In this document: piece after piece, positions 25,150 through 33,983 of the stretch
Numbering within the stretch: the stretch's first letter is position 1
How the letters are laid out: the number at the start of each line of letters is the position of its first letter
Origin: DAIDHZ01 sp035480255
GTDB taxonomy: Bacteria > Chlamydiota > Chlamydiia > Chlamydiales > SM23-39
Length of the DNA: 64,000 nucleotides
NCBI GenBank assembly: GCA_964630875.1
Contig: CAZVXF010000006.1
Span: 1 to 64,000 of the forward strand
Direction: 5' to 3'
Notes under the pieces: model-generated
The model's input: the letters and a program-made list of their open reading frames with translations, nothing else
The model's database searches: none
Told to the model about the DNA's origin: nothing
Position numbers and translations under genes: made by a program

Positions 25150-26949
25150 ATGGCTAAATCACGAGAACAAATTCCTGAAAATGACCGCTGGAACGTTGGT
25201 GCTCTCTATCCAGATGTAGAGATTTGGTTAAAAGATTTTTTATTGGTCCAAGAAAGTGAGAAAGCGCCTCATTGGGCAACCTTGCAGTCCTATAGAGGTC
25301 GATTAAAAGATCCAGTTGTTGCATCTGCTTTTTTTGATGTGTATTTGGATCTCGATAGAAAATTGTCGAAACTGTCTACATATGCTCATCTCCGTATGGA
25401 TGAAGATGTGGGAAATGACCAAAACAAAAGCAACTATGGAAAGATCTCAACGCTTCAGCATGCATTTCAGCTTGAGAGCTCTTGGATTGTCCCAGAAATC
25501 TTGAGTTTATCGGATTCCGATTACGCGCACCTACTCAAACATCCGCTCATGAAAAATTTCCAATTTTTCTTGGAAAATATTGGTCGTATGCGTGCACATA
25601 CTTTAGCTCCAGAACAAGAAGAGCTCTTGGCTATGAGTGGAAAGGCGTTGGAAACTGCTCACTCGGCTTTTGGTGCACTCAATAACGCGGATCTCCATTT
25701 TTCACCCGCGATTGATTCGCAAGGGAAAGAGCATCCTCTTTCGCATGGATCTTATTTGAGCTATTTGCGAAGTCCAGATCGGAATTTGAGAAAAACTGCC
25801 TTTATCAACTTACATAAAAGCTATGATCAGTTTGCAAATACAATCTGTGAATTAATTCAGGGACAAGTACAAAGTCATCTCTTTGCCGCAAAATCGCGTA
25901 AATTTTCCAGTTGCCTTGAAGCCGCTTTGTATCCACATGCAGTGGATACAAAAGTGTATACAAATCTGATTGCGACTGTGAGAAAGAATCTTCCTAAAAT
26001 GCATGAGTACATTGCTTTTCGCAAAAAGAAGATGAAGCTCGATACCATTCATGTTTACGATCTTTACGCGCCGATCGCAGAAGAGGTAAAAATGGAAATG
26101 AGCTATCCAGAGGCGTGTCAGGTGATTGCTGAATCTGTGAGCATTCTTGGAAAAGAGTATCAAAATGTACTGAAAAGCGGCCTAACAACAGATCGCTGGG
26201 TCGATGTATTTGAAAATGTGCGTAAACGCAGTGGCGCTTATTCAAGCGGCTGTTATGACAGTATGCCATATATTTTAATGAATTATCACGGGACTTTTGG
26301 AGATGTTACAACTCTTGCTCATGAAGCAGGGCATAGTATGCATAGTTACTTAAGTCGTGCAAATCAGCCGTATATCTATTCGCGTTATCCGATTTTTGTA
26401 GCTGAAGTGGCATCCACATTTAACGAACAGCTTTTACTGAAATTAATGAAAGAAAGAGCGAAAAGTAAAAGCGAGCGTGCCTATCTCATTAATGATGAAA
26501 TTGAACGCATTCGAGGAACTATTTTTAGACAAACAATGTTTGCTGAGTTTGAGCTACAACTTCACAAATGGGCAGAGGAAGGAGTGACTTTGACGCCTGA
26601 GCTTTTAAAGAAAGCCTATATACAACTCAATCGCGATTATTATGGTCCCGATCTTACTTTAGATCCAGAGCTTGAAATCGAATGGGCTCGCATTCCGCAT
26701 TTCTATTACAATTTCTACGTGTACCAATATGCGACTGGCCTGAGCGCTGCAATGGCATTGAATCAGTTGGTTTTATCTTCAAGCGATGCAAAAGATCGGT
26801 ATCTTGCGTTTCTTTCTTCAGGAGGGAGTCAATTTCCTCTTGATCTATTGGAAAAAGCGGGTGTGAACATGCGCTCTTCCGAGCCTATTGATGCTGCCAT
26901 GGCTAAATTTCAGTCTCTTGTAGAGGAGTTTAAAAGTATAACTAAATAA
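25150..26949 (+). CDS. pepF: Oligoendopeptidase F (M3 family)
   Basis: Zinc metallopeptidase of 599 residues that cleaves short peptides in the cytoplasm. The catalytic motif is HEAGHSMHS (HExxH), with the downstream glutamate in FVAEVASTFNE. ATG 25150 is chosen because GAGGA lies 8 nt upstream, it aligns with the family start (ENDRWNVGALYPDVE), and the longer frame from 24949 would run over the groESL promoter and CIRCE site. The groES-groEL/pepF neighbourhood is conserved in chlamydiae. Confidence 0.93.
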   Translation: MAKSREQIPENDRWNVGALYPDVEIWLKDFLLVQESEKAPHWATLQSYRGRLKDPVVASAFFDVYLDLDRKLSKLSTYAHLRMDEDVGNDQNKSNYGKISTLQHAFQLESSWIVPEILSLSDSDYAHLLKHPLMKNFQFFLENIGRMRAHTLAPEQEELLAMSGKALETAHSAFGALNNADLHFSPAIDSQGKEHPLSHGSYLSYLRSPDRNLRKTAFINLHKSYDQFANTICELIQGQVQSHLFAAKSRKFSSCLEAALYPHAVDTKVYTNLIATVRKNLPKMHEYIAFRKKKMKLDTIHVYDLYAPIAEEVKMEMSYPEACQVIAESVSILGKEYQNVLKSGLTTDRWVDVFENVRKRSGAYSSGCYDSMPYILMNYHGTFGDVTTLAHEAGHSMHSYLSRANQPYIYSRYPIFVAEVASTFNEQLLLKLMKERAKSKSERAYLINDEIERIRGTIFRQTMFAEFELQLHKWAEEGVTLTPELLKKAYIQLNRDYYGPDLTLDPELEIEWARIPHFYYNFYVYQYATGLSAAMALNQLVLSSSDAKDRYLAFLSSGGSQFPLDLLEKAGVNMRSSEPIDAAMAKFQSLVEEFKSITK

Positions 26950-27037
26950 TAATTATTTGATTTCGCTGATCTTGTTTTAATATAATTAATTTATTATAAT
27001 TCTGCTAAATTAATTGTATTGTAAAACAGGGGTCAAA

Positions 27038-27964
27038 ATGAGCTTGGATTCATTGAGTGCGGGTATGGGTTGTGACAGCAGCCTTGTCAGGCTGAGTCAG
27101 CCTCTTGCTTTGTGCGAATCGGACATGATTTCTGGATTTCCATTTCAAATTGATGGAAATCCTGCTCATGGGAGAGGTCCTACAATTCCGATTTCGATCG
27201 GAGATATTCAGCACATTGGACAATTGAGCGAAACGAATTTTGGTGAAATGTGCAAAACGATCAATGAAATCACCCTCACAGCCACATATCCAAATGGGTT
27301 TAGTCGCGCAAATCACAATGGTACCCATTCAGCAAGGCAAGCGCGCATGTTGGAAATTTTACTCGAGATGATGGGTGATCGAGCCTATCCTCTTTCTGAC
27401 GATGAAAAAATGCATCTTAAACTAGCGACTTATCTATTGAGATCTGGTCGTATTGATGAGTCTTCTCATCATTTGCCAAATCCAGATGACTACAATACAC
27501 GTTCAGCAATGATTTATGAAGCTTATGCAAATCAATGCATTGTAGATAAAAAAATTGTCGAGGATTTCGCTTTTTTAATTGCAAATTCATGCAAACCAAA
27601 AGGGATACGAGATGAGGAAATCGATCAGAATCCAAAATATCTATTTTTATGGAATTGCTTATGTATTGTCCATGAACTTGATTTGATTCGATGTTATTCA
27701 CAATCTAAAATTGATGGAAGCATTAAAATTAAGGTGCAGGATCATTTAGCAGATTTAGGAATAGAGGCGTCGGCTGCTATGATGGAGAAGCTTTTTGATG
27801 TTTCTAAAAAACTATGTTCTGCTACTGGATGTAGTCGATATTATGATGAAGATCCAGGGGATGATGAGAGGTTTTCTTTCTATAGCCAGCACGGCGATGC
27901 TTGTTGGGAGAGGTTGCAGAGTGTAGGAATCTATAGAGACTCTTTCGATCTGAAAATGCTCTAA
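27038..27964 (+). CDS. SidE phosphodiesterase-like protein (putative effector)
   Basis: Protein of 308 residues. ATG 27038 has AGGGG upstream and is preferred to the TTG at 27014. Around residues 90-100 is NHNGTHSARQARM, then LKLATYLLRSGRIDESSH and NTRSAMIYEAYA. This all-helical, histidine-based pattern resembles the phosphodiesterase (PDE) domain of Legionella SidE-family effectors, which act on ADP-ribosylated ubiquitin; an HD-like hydrolase is the alternative. No ADP-ribosyltransferase domain is fused. If correct, this would be a host-directed ubiquitin-modifying protein. The assignment is by pattern memory only. Confidence 0.5.
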   Translation: MSLDSLSAGMGCDSSLVRLSQPLALCESDMISGFPFQIDGNPAHGRGPTIPISIGDIQHIGQLSETNFGEMCKTINEITLTATYPNGFSRANHNGTHSARQARMLEILLEMMGDRAYPLSDDEKMHLKLATYLLRSGRIDESSHHLPNPDDYNTRSAMIYEAYANQCIVDKKIVEDFAFLIANSCKPKGIRDEEIDQNPKYLFLWNCLCIVHELDLIRCYSQSKIDGSIKIKVQDHLADLGIEASAAMMEKLFDVSKKLCSATGCSRYYDEDPGDDERFSFYSQHGDACWERLQSVGIYRDSFDLKML

Positions 27965-28080
27965 AAAATCGAAAAATTTTCAGATCAGAACAGCCCCTAA
28001 AGTTCAGTCTGTTTTCATTATATAACGCTTTTGATTAGACCCTCGAATTTCAAAAGATTTGCAAAAAAATTCTCATTCAA

Positions 28081-28135
28081 ATAACCTCGGTTTTGGGTTC
28101 GTTTCCCTCGAAGTTCGTGGAGATTTTTGATGAAA
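28081..28135. repeat. Short dispersed repeat, family C, copy 1
   Basis: ATAACCTCGGTTTTGGG and the following CGTTTCCCTCGAA match 34771-34803 (ATAACCTCGTGTTTTGGG, CTGTTTTCCTCGAA). The 250-bp interval between the SidE-like gene and ptsH holds nothing else I can assign. Confidence 0.45.
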
Positions 28136-28216
28136 TTTGACCTGATTGATGCGAAAATGATATCCGAAGGTTATTTCTTTGAGCGTCAATAGAGTACAAA
28201 TTTCGCAAAAAGATCT

Positions 28217-28540
28217 ATGAAATTTGAGCGGAATGAACCCAAAATTGAGGTTAATAGTTTAAATCGAATGAAACAGAAAGCTACTTTTGTTGTTCTCAAT
28301 GATAAAGGATTACATACAAGACCTTCCACTGAGCTTGTAAAATGTGCCGGCAGTTTTGAGGCGGAAATTTTTCTTACCTATCGCAATTATGAAGTCAATG
28401 CGAAGTCGATTTTAGGCATTCTGATGCTGGCAGCTGAAAAAGGGGCGAAAATTGCAGTGGAAGCAGAAGGGGAAGATGCGGAAGCTGCTGTGAATGCTAT
28501 CTTAAAATTGGCTCAACATAAATTTAATATCAAATATTGA
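28217..28540 (+). CDS. ptsH: Phosphocarrier protein HPr
   Basis: Small phosphotransfer protein. The phosphorylated histidine lies in DKGLHTRPSTELV and the regulatory serine in NAKSILGILML, both intact. The frame from 28217 gives 107 residues; an internal ATG at 28268 gives 90, closer to usual HPr length, but its ribosome binding site (GAGG) is about 18 nt away. No ptsI or EII gene adjoins it, so it may serve regulation, as proposed for reduced PTS systems of chlamydiae. The end overlaps convergent rpiA by 11 bp. Confidence 0.9.
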   Translation: MKFERNEPKIEVNSLNRMKQKATFVVLNDKGLHTRPSTELVKCAGSFEAEIFLTYRNYEVNAKSILGILMLAAEKGAKIAVEAEGEDAEAAVNAILKLAQHKFNIKY

Positions 28541-29207
28541 ACGTAGTGCCATCATTTCTTCCAATGATTGCTCTTTTCGCAATCTTGAAGAAAAAACCTG
28601 TATCTACAACGCCCGGTATTTCTAAAATGATTTGATTCACTTCTTCAGGATTTTTCAGAAGAGTCGGAAAGTGAATATCGAGAATATAATTGCCATTATC
28701 AGATACGTATTGTTCTTGATTTAAGCTGGTTGGATCTGCAATCCTCCATGTGCTTGAATATCCTAAGTGTTCAATTTTTTTTCGTGCAAAGAGATGGCCG
28801 TAGGGGAGAATCTCAACGGGAAGTTTTGCTTTGCCAAGTTGTGTGACGACTTTACTAACATCCGCAATCACAACCATTTCACTACTTGAAAGAGCGAGAA
28901 TTTTTTCTCGAACAAGCGCACCACCCCCGCCTTTAATCAGACGTTTTTGAGGATCGATCTCATCTGTCCCATCGACGGTCATATCAATGTGGTCTACTTC
29001 ATTGATATCTAACACATGAAGACCGCCAGCTTTTGCTATTTCGTGAGAACGCTTAGAACTCGCCACTGTTTTAATACGGAGTCGTTTTTCGATGAGAGCT
29101 TGAATAAAGTATGCCGTAGTAGACCCCGTTCCAAGACCCACAACCATTCCATCTTCAATCAGATTTGCAGCCTGTACTCCCGCTGCTTTTTTACCTGTTT
29201 CGTTCAT
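28530..29207 (-). CDS. rpiA: Ribose-5-phosphate isomerase A
   Basis: Interconverts ribose 5-phosphate and ribulose 5-phosphate in the pentose phosphate pathway, 225 residues. Phosphate-binding GLGTGSTTAYFIQAL, the active-site DGTDEIDPQ and IKGGGGALVREKI are all present. It is convergent with ptsH and overlaps its end by 11 bp. The gene is single, and divergent from tyrS. Confidence 0.96.
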   Translation of the reverse strand: MNETGKKAAGVQAANLIEDGMVVGLGTGSTTAYFIQALIEKRLRIKTVASSKRSHEIAKAGGLHVLDINEVDHIDMTVDGTDEIDPQKRLIKGGGGALVREKILALSSSEMVVIADVSKVVTQLGKAKLPVEILPYGHLFARKKIEHLGYSSTWRIADPTSLNQEQYVSDNGNYILDIHFPTLLKNPEEVNQIILEIPGVVDTGFFFKIAKRAIIGRNDGTTFNI

Positions 29208-29368
29208 TTCTTAAGAATAGAAAATATCCATTATAATTTCTACCTTCAAACCTCAATTCCCTCTTTAGCAAATTTCAAGCTGGCCGAAAGCAGAAAAATG
29301 ATGATTTATTTTGTTAGTGAAAAAAGGGGGGATAATCTCTATAATCGTATTTTTCTTAAGGATTTTGT

Positions 29369-30601
29369 ATGAAAAACATCATTACGGTTCTCCAAGAACG
29401 TGGTTTTATTGACCAAATGACAAGCGAAGAGTTGCTAAAACACGTTTTGCAGCCAATAAAAGTCTATGTAGGGTTTGACCCAACAGCGGATAGTCTACAT
29501 TTGGGAAATTTGGTTGGCATTATGGGGCTGGCATGGTTTCAGAGATTTGGACATACTGCAGTACCACTGTTGGGCGGTGCAACCGGCTTGATTGGTGATC
29601 CTTCGGGAAAGAGCTTGGAAAGACCACTTTTAGATGAGAAAACGTTGGCATACAATGTGCGCAAATTAGAATCTTTTTTTCAGAAAATTGTGCCCGATTG
29701 TAAGGTAGTGAATAATGACCAGTGGATCGGACAATTTTCTTTGATCGATTTTCTGCGAGACGTGGGTAAGCACTTTCGGATTGGTCCAATGCTGGCAAAA
29801 GAAAGTGTGAGAGCGCGTGTGCAATCAGAAGAAGGGATGAGCTTCACCGAATTTAGCTATCAGACACTGCAAGGATACGACTTTTACTATCTCAATAAGC
29901 ATCATGGAGTTACGCTTCAAATGGGCGGCAGCGATCAGTGGGGAAATATCACCGCTGGGATTGATTTGAATCGCAAGCTTGGGGGCACTCCGATTTATGG
30001 AATCACTTTCCCTTTATTGACGCGAAGCGACGGAAAGAAATTCGGGAAATCTGAAGATGGAGCGATTTGGCTATCTGAGGAGAAATTATCCCCATATCAG
30101 CTGTATCAATATCTTTTTAGAGTCCCCGATGCCGATGTGATTCGCTTATTAAAAATGCTCACATTCTTAGACCTTGAAGAGATCGCAGAAATTGAACAAC
30201 AAATGCATGTTCCAAATTCCGCACAAAAAAGACTGGCTGTTGAAGTCGTTCGATTTGTCCATGGAGAAGAAGGTGTTCAATCGGCATTAAAAGAAACGAG
30301 CAGTATGGCTCCGGGATCAGAAACAGATCTGCGTGCAGATACGTTAAAAAACTTACCTCATACAGCATTAGGGCGAGAGGAAGTCGTTGGACAAAAGTTT
30401 CTAGATATTGTTACGCGTTTAGGCATGACACCGAGTAAATCAGAAGCGACAAGGTTGATCAAAAATGGGGGCGCTTATATGAATAATGAGCGCGTGAATG
30501 ATGTGGCTTTAGTCATTGATGAAAAAGATTTGATTGAAAATACATATCTTCTCTTAAGCACGGGCAAAAAAAATAAAAAGCTGATTAAAATTGCTCGCTA
30601 A
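29369..30601 (+). CDS. tyrS: Tyrosyl-tRNA synthetase
   Basis: Class I synthetase of 410 residues. The HIGH-type motif is HLGN in PTADSLHLGNLVG, and the KMSKS-type motif is KFGKS in RSDGKKFGKSEDGA. The specificity segment QMGGSDQWGNI is present. A C-terminal S4 RNA-binding domain covers about residues 345-410. A TATAAT at 29340-29345 upstream may be its -10. The dus gene starts 10 bp before its stop. Confidence 0.96.
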   Translation: MKNIITVLQERGFIDQMTSEELLKHVLQPIKVYVGFDPTADSLHLGNLVGIMGLAWFQRFGHTAVPLLGGATGLIGDPSGKSLERPLLDEKTLAYNVRKLESFFQKIVPDCKVVNNDQWIGQFSLIDFLRDVGKHFRIGPMLAKESVRARVQSEEGMSFTEFSYQTLQGYDFYYLNKHHGVTLQMGGSDQWGNITAGIDLNRKLGGTPIYGITFPLLTRSDGKKFGKSEDGAIWLSEEKLSPYQLYQYLFRVPDADVIRLLKMLTFLDLEEIAEIEQQMHVPNSAQKRLAVEVVRFVHGEEGVQSALKETSSMAPGSETDLRADTLKNLPHTALGREEVVGQKFLDIVTRLGMTPSKSEATRLIKNGGAYMNNERVNDVALVIDEKDLIENTYLLLSTGKKNKKLIKIAR

Positions 30602-31529
30602 AAATCAATACGGTTGTCCTTATCTTCAACTGGCTCCCATGGAAGGTGTGGGAGATCGCTCATTTCGACGTGCAATGGCTTTCATTGGCGGCTTTGATGA
30701 GGCCGTCCGAGATTTTATTCGCGTACCCACCAACGGTCATGTAAAAAGCTTAGCCAAAGTATATCAAGCAAATGAACTTTTCCCAATTCCTCTCGCTGCG
30801 CAAATCATGGGATCAGATCCTCTTTTGATGGCAGAAATGGCACAAGAGCTTATGCGCGCAGGCGCTCCGAGAATTGATATCAATTGCGGCTGCCCTTCAA
30901 ATACAGTGACCGGTCGAGGTGCCGGATCAAGCCTTCTTCGAGATCCAGAAAGTTTACATGTGATTGCCAAAGCGGTCGTTAGCTCGGTCAATATTCCAGT
31001 CACATTGAAAATGCGTTCTGGCTTTGATGACATCACGCTTTTTGAGGAAAATTTATTGGCGGCAGAAAGTAGCGGCGTTCGTTATATTACGCTTCATCCA
31101 AGAACAAAAGCAGATGGTTATGGGCCGCCTGCTCGTTGGGATTTGATTGCAAGAGCCAAAAAACTCTTAAAAATTCCACTCATCGGCAATGGAGATATTT
31201 TAACTGTTGAAGATGCCTTAAATATCTTGCAACAAACTAACTGCGACGCTCTCATGATTGGCAGGGGAAGTATCCGTAATCCCTTTGTTTTTCGACAAAT
31301 CAAGGCTCATTTTGCAAAAGAAGAATACACGCCTAAAAAAGAAGACCTCTTGCAGTTTTTGCAGGTTTTTTTATCGGAGATGCAAGAAACGCCAATGAAA
31401 ACAAAAGTCAATAAACTGAAGCAATTGCTTGGCTTTATCCTGAAAGAAAGCCCCCATCGACAAAAAATTTTAAGCTCAAGTCATCAAAATCCTGAGACTT
31501 TACTTCATGAGTCGCAAGAAATTCTGTAA
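30591..31529 (+). CDS. tRNA-dihydrouridine synthase (DusC-like)
   Basis: FMN enzyme that reduces uridine in tRNA, 312 residues. Landmarks are LQLAPMEGVGDRSFR, DINCGCPSNTVTGRGAGSSLL with the catalytic cysteine, LKMRSGFDD, HPRTKADGY and LIGNGDI with GRGSIRNPF. The CPS-N segment and overall spacing fit the DusC-type subfamily, but subgroup is not certain. The start is a TTG overlapping the tyrS end, so the two are cotranscribed. Its TAA lies at the edge of AATTCCCTC, the terminal motif of repeat family A. Confidence 0.9.
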   Translation: MLAKNQYGCPYLQLAPMEGVGDRSFRRAMAFIGGFDEAVRDFIRVPTNGHVKSLAKVYQANELFPIPLAAQIMGSDPLLMAEMAQELMRAGAPRIDINCGCPSNTVTGRGAGSSLLRDPESLHVIAKAVVSSVNIPVTLKMRSGFDDITLFEENLLAAESSGVRYITLHPRTKADGYGPPARWDLIARAKKLLKIPLIGNGDILTVEDALNILQQTNCDALMIGRGSIRNPFVFRQIKAHFAKEEYTPKKEDLLQFLQVFLSEMQETPMKTKVNKLKQLLGFILKESPHRQKILSSSHQNPETLLHESQEIL

Positions 31530-31540
31530 TTCCCTCTTTA

Positions 31541-31588
31541 TATTCCCAAACAAGCTCAAAAATCGGTTTTTGAGTTTGTTTGGGTATA
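31541..31588. repeat. Hairpin repeat, family B, copy 1
   Basis: Arms TATTCCCAAACAAGCTCAAA and TTTGAGTTTGTTTGGGTATA around a short loop form a long stable stem. It nearly matches 9688-9733. It lies between dus and the recT operon and may act as a terminator or mRNA end. Confidence 0.85.
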
Positions 31589-31716
31589 CAATGATCAAAA
31601 ATTTTTTTAATACAAATAAAAAAAAATTGACTTAAATGCATAAAGAAATTTATAAAATTTGCGGAAAAACAAGAAACTATCGATTAGCGAATGATGAACT
31701 ACTTTGGAGAAAAGAT

Positions 31717-32817
31717 ATGCGAATCTATCAAGTACTAGGCCGTTTTCACAGCTTTAGTAAAAATATTACATCTATACGGGACCCTCTTTGTTTGAAGACT
31801 TCCGCACTTGTAGGTCCGATTCTGTTTTCGAGCTCTAGAGGCGTTTTTACAGCTTTGCAAAAAGAGCAGTCAGGGTTTGTAGATCGGATCACTGGATTTG
31901 AGGAAAATCCAGAGAAACGAAAGTCAATGACTGACCAGCTGAAAACTTTAGGGTTTATGTGGAGTGGCGATAGTAAATCTTGGGTCCCTCGCAAAGAAGT
32001 TCAGATGAGTACAGTTGAAGCTATTTTAAAAGGTTCAAGCGAATCGGTGGCTCCTGCACGAGAAGCCATCTCGACTGCTGCGAGTTATCCAAAGAGAATT
32101 GATGGTCTTTTAACAAAATGGTCAGATTCAATCGGTAAAGTCCTTCCAAGACAAATCAGAAAAGATAAATTCATGGAATCTCTTAGAATTGCTTTGATCA
32201 ATGCAGAAAGGGCTGGCAATGTTTCTTCAGACGAAGCTTTAAGAACAGCTTGTATGAGATGTGCTGAGATTGGTCTTGTTCCAGGTCCATTACAAGAATG
32301 TTATTTTTCAACTCGAGACAATCAAATCGAGTTTCTCTTAGGATATAAGGGGATTATCGCCTTAGCAAGAAGAACTTCTCCACACATCCAAATTGAGACC
32401 CAAGTGGTTCGGAAAGGAGATGATTTTTCCTTTAGTCTTGGAACCAAGCCGAAGGTTTCTCTCAATCAATCGATCGATGCAAATCCAGAAGAGATCGAAT
32501 ATGCATACGTGCTCATCCGATTCCCTGAAGGAGTAGAAAAACTTGTCGTGATTGATAAGGCGCATGTTGAAAAGAGAAAAGCGTGTTCGAAAGGCGTACA
32601 TGCTACGAGCTCTCCTTGGAATAAATTCCAAAGAGAGATGTGGCTAAAGACTGCGTTAAGAGAGGCTTTTAGGTTTGTAAACCTTTCAACCGAAACAAAT
32701 ATCTCGCAAGACTTTGACCATGCAAAGCAATCGATTCGAGAATTTATCCATTACCTTCAAGATGAAGTTGAGGATTTTGAGAAAAAAGAAATAGGAAAAA
32801 CGGAAACTTCTATATGA
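31717..32817 (+). CDS. RecT-family single-strand annealing protein 1
   Basis: Protein of 366 residues. ATG 31717 is chosen because GGAG lies about 8 nt upstream; a frame from 31636 lacks such a signal. Residues about 120-330 match RecT: CAEIGLVPGPLQECYF, FLLGYKGIIALARR, VVRKGDDFSFSLG, SSPWNKFQREMWLKTALREAF. RecT-type proteins bind single strands and anneal complementary DNA. A small N-terminal motif ends FMWSGDSKSWVPR and recurs in the next protein. The first 40 residues are basic and Ser/Leu-rich, like a mitochondrial presequence. It is first of four genes, overlapping the next by 4 bp. Phage origin is possible, but no other phage genes adjoin. Confidence 0.85.
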   Translation: MRIYQVLGRFHSFSKNITSIRDPLCLKTSALVGPILFSSSRGVFTALQKEQSGFVDRITGFEENPEKRKSMTDQLKTLGFMWSGDSKSWVPRKEVQMSTVEAILKGSSESVAPAREAISTAASYPKRIDGLLTKWSDSIGKVLPRQIRKDKFMESLRIALINAERAGNVSSDEALRTACMRCAEIGLVPGPLQECYFSTRDNQIEFLLGYKGIIALARRTSPHIQIETQVVRKGDDFSFSLGTKPKVSLNQSIDANPEEIEYAYVLIRFPEGVEKLVVIDKAHVEKRKACSKGVHATSSPWNKFQREMWLKTALREAFRFVNLSTETNISQDFDHAKQSIREFIHYLQDEVEDFEKKEIGKTETSI

Positions 32818-33983
32818 TTTCTCGGTTGTCACATCTACGTTTCCCTCCTCTTTCTATTTCAGAGAGAGGAGCTCATCTGTTGCCTTTGCTTCCACAAAAC
32901 TTCTTTAGTATGAAGCTGTGTTCTACAAAGCTGGAAGATTTTTCTAGCAAAGAAGAAAAAAAGAAGGAAATATACAGCATTTCAACAGATGTTGATAAAG
33001 GAGAGTGTGTGTTGCAATTGAATGCATACGTTCCTCGAATGGTTTGGGAAAAAGTGAATGCAATTTTTACCGAGAATGATTTTTCTTGGAACAAAGAAAA
33101 GCATACTTGGACTTCTTCTAGCACGATTGCTGCAGAGAAGACTTTGGAGAAAGCAAAAGAATATCTTGATGCAACGCAACAAAATTTCGAAGAGCTTCAT
33201 AATATAGACAAAAAACAGAAAGCTTTGAAATGGATTGAAGCTGAAGAAGCCTTTCTTTCATCATTGAATTCTGAAGCAATCGTTCAATTCAAAGAGCTTT
33301 CTGAGATTCCTTTTTCTCAAGCTGTTTCGACGCAAAGCGAAAATGAAAAATTCCTTTCTTTATTTACTCAAATTCAAGCCCAGGCAGAGAAACTTCTTCC
33401 GAAACATATAGATTCCAAACGTTTTTTCTTCTTGATAAAACAAGCTTTGGAGAAAGTGGATGGAGTTTTTGAGCTAGATCCTGAAAGTGTTCGAAAGGCT
33501 GTATTCATAGCTTCTGCGCTTGGATTAGAGCCTGGGGACATCACCCAGCATTGCTACTTTGTTCCTTATGAGAAAGAGCTGAAATTTGTCATTGGTTATC
33601 GAGGTCTGATTGAGCTTTCGATCAGGGCTGGAGAAACGCTGTTTTATGAGGCAGGATGCGTTTATAAACAAGATCGATTTGAAGTCAAAGAACCTCCTCA
33701 TCAAGAGCTCTTCCATTCACCACATCTAAGAATCGATGAGAGGGGAGAAATTACACATTTTTATGCATTGCGCGCTCAAAAAAATGGCCAGTATGACATT
33801 TGTGTTCTGAGTATTGACGACTTGAAAAAAACAAAAGCAATTGCTCAAGGGTTAAACAATCCAAAATCAGTCTGGCATAACTGGGTTGAAGTCATGGGGT
33901 TAAAAAGTGTTGTGAAATGTCTTGCGAAAATGACAGAGCTGAGTGTTCAAGAAAATACACAACCAGATAAGACAACGAAATGA
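32814..33983 (+). CDS. RecT-family single-strand annealing protein 2
   Basis: Protein of 389 residues, paralogous to the preceding one. The RecT core spans about residues 190-380: ASALGLEPGDITQHCYFVPY, FVIGYRGLIELSIRAGE, KQDRFEVKE, KSVWHNWVEVMGLKSVVKCL. The N-terminal part carries the same small motif (NDFSWNKEKHTW, compare FMWSGDSKSW). Its first 40 residues are basic and Pro/Leu/Ser-rich. Tandem divergent annealases in one operon are unusual and suggest a hetero-oligomer or distinct substrates. The start and stop both overlap neighbours by ATGA, so expression is coupled. Confidence 0.85.
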   Translation: MISRLSHLRFPPLSISERGAHLLPLLPQNFFSMKLCSTKLEDFSSKEEKKKEIYSISTDVDKGECVLQLNAYVPRMVWEKVNAIFTENDFSWNKEKHTWTSSSTIAAEKTLEKAKEYLDATQQNFEELHNIDKKQKALKWIEAEEAFLSSLNSEAIVQFKELSEIPFSQAVSTQSENEKFLSLFTQIQAQAEKLLPKHIDSKRFFFLIKQALEKVDGVFELDPESVRKAVFIASALGLEPGDITQHCYFVPYEKELKFVIGYRGLIELSIRAGETLFYEAGCVYKQDRFEVKEPPHQELFHSPHLRIDERGEITHFYALRAQKNGQYDICVLSIDDLKKTKAIAQGLNNPKSVWHNWVEVMGLKSVVKCLAKMTELSVQENTQPDKTTK

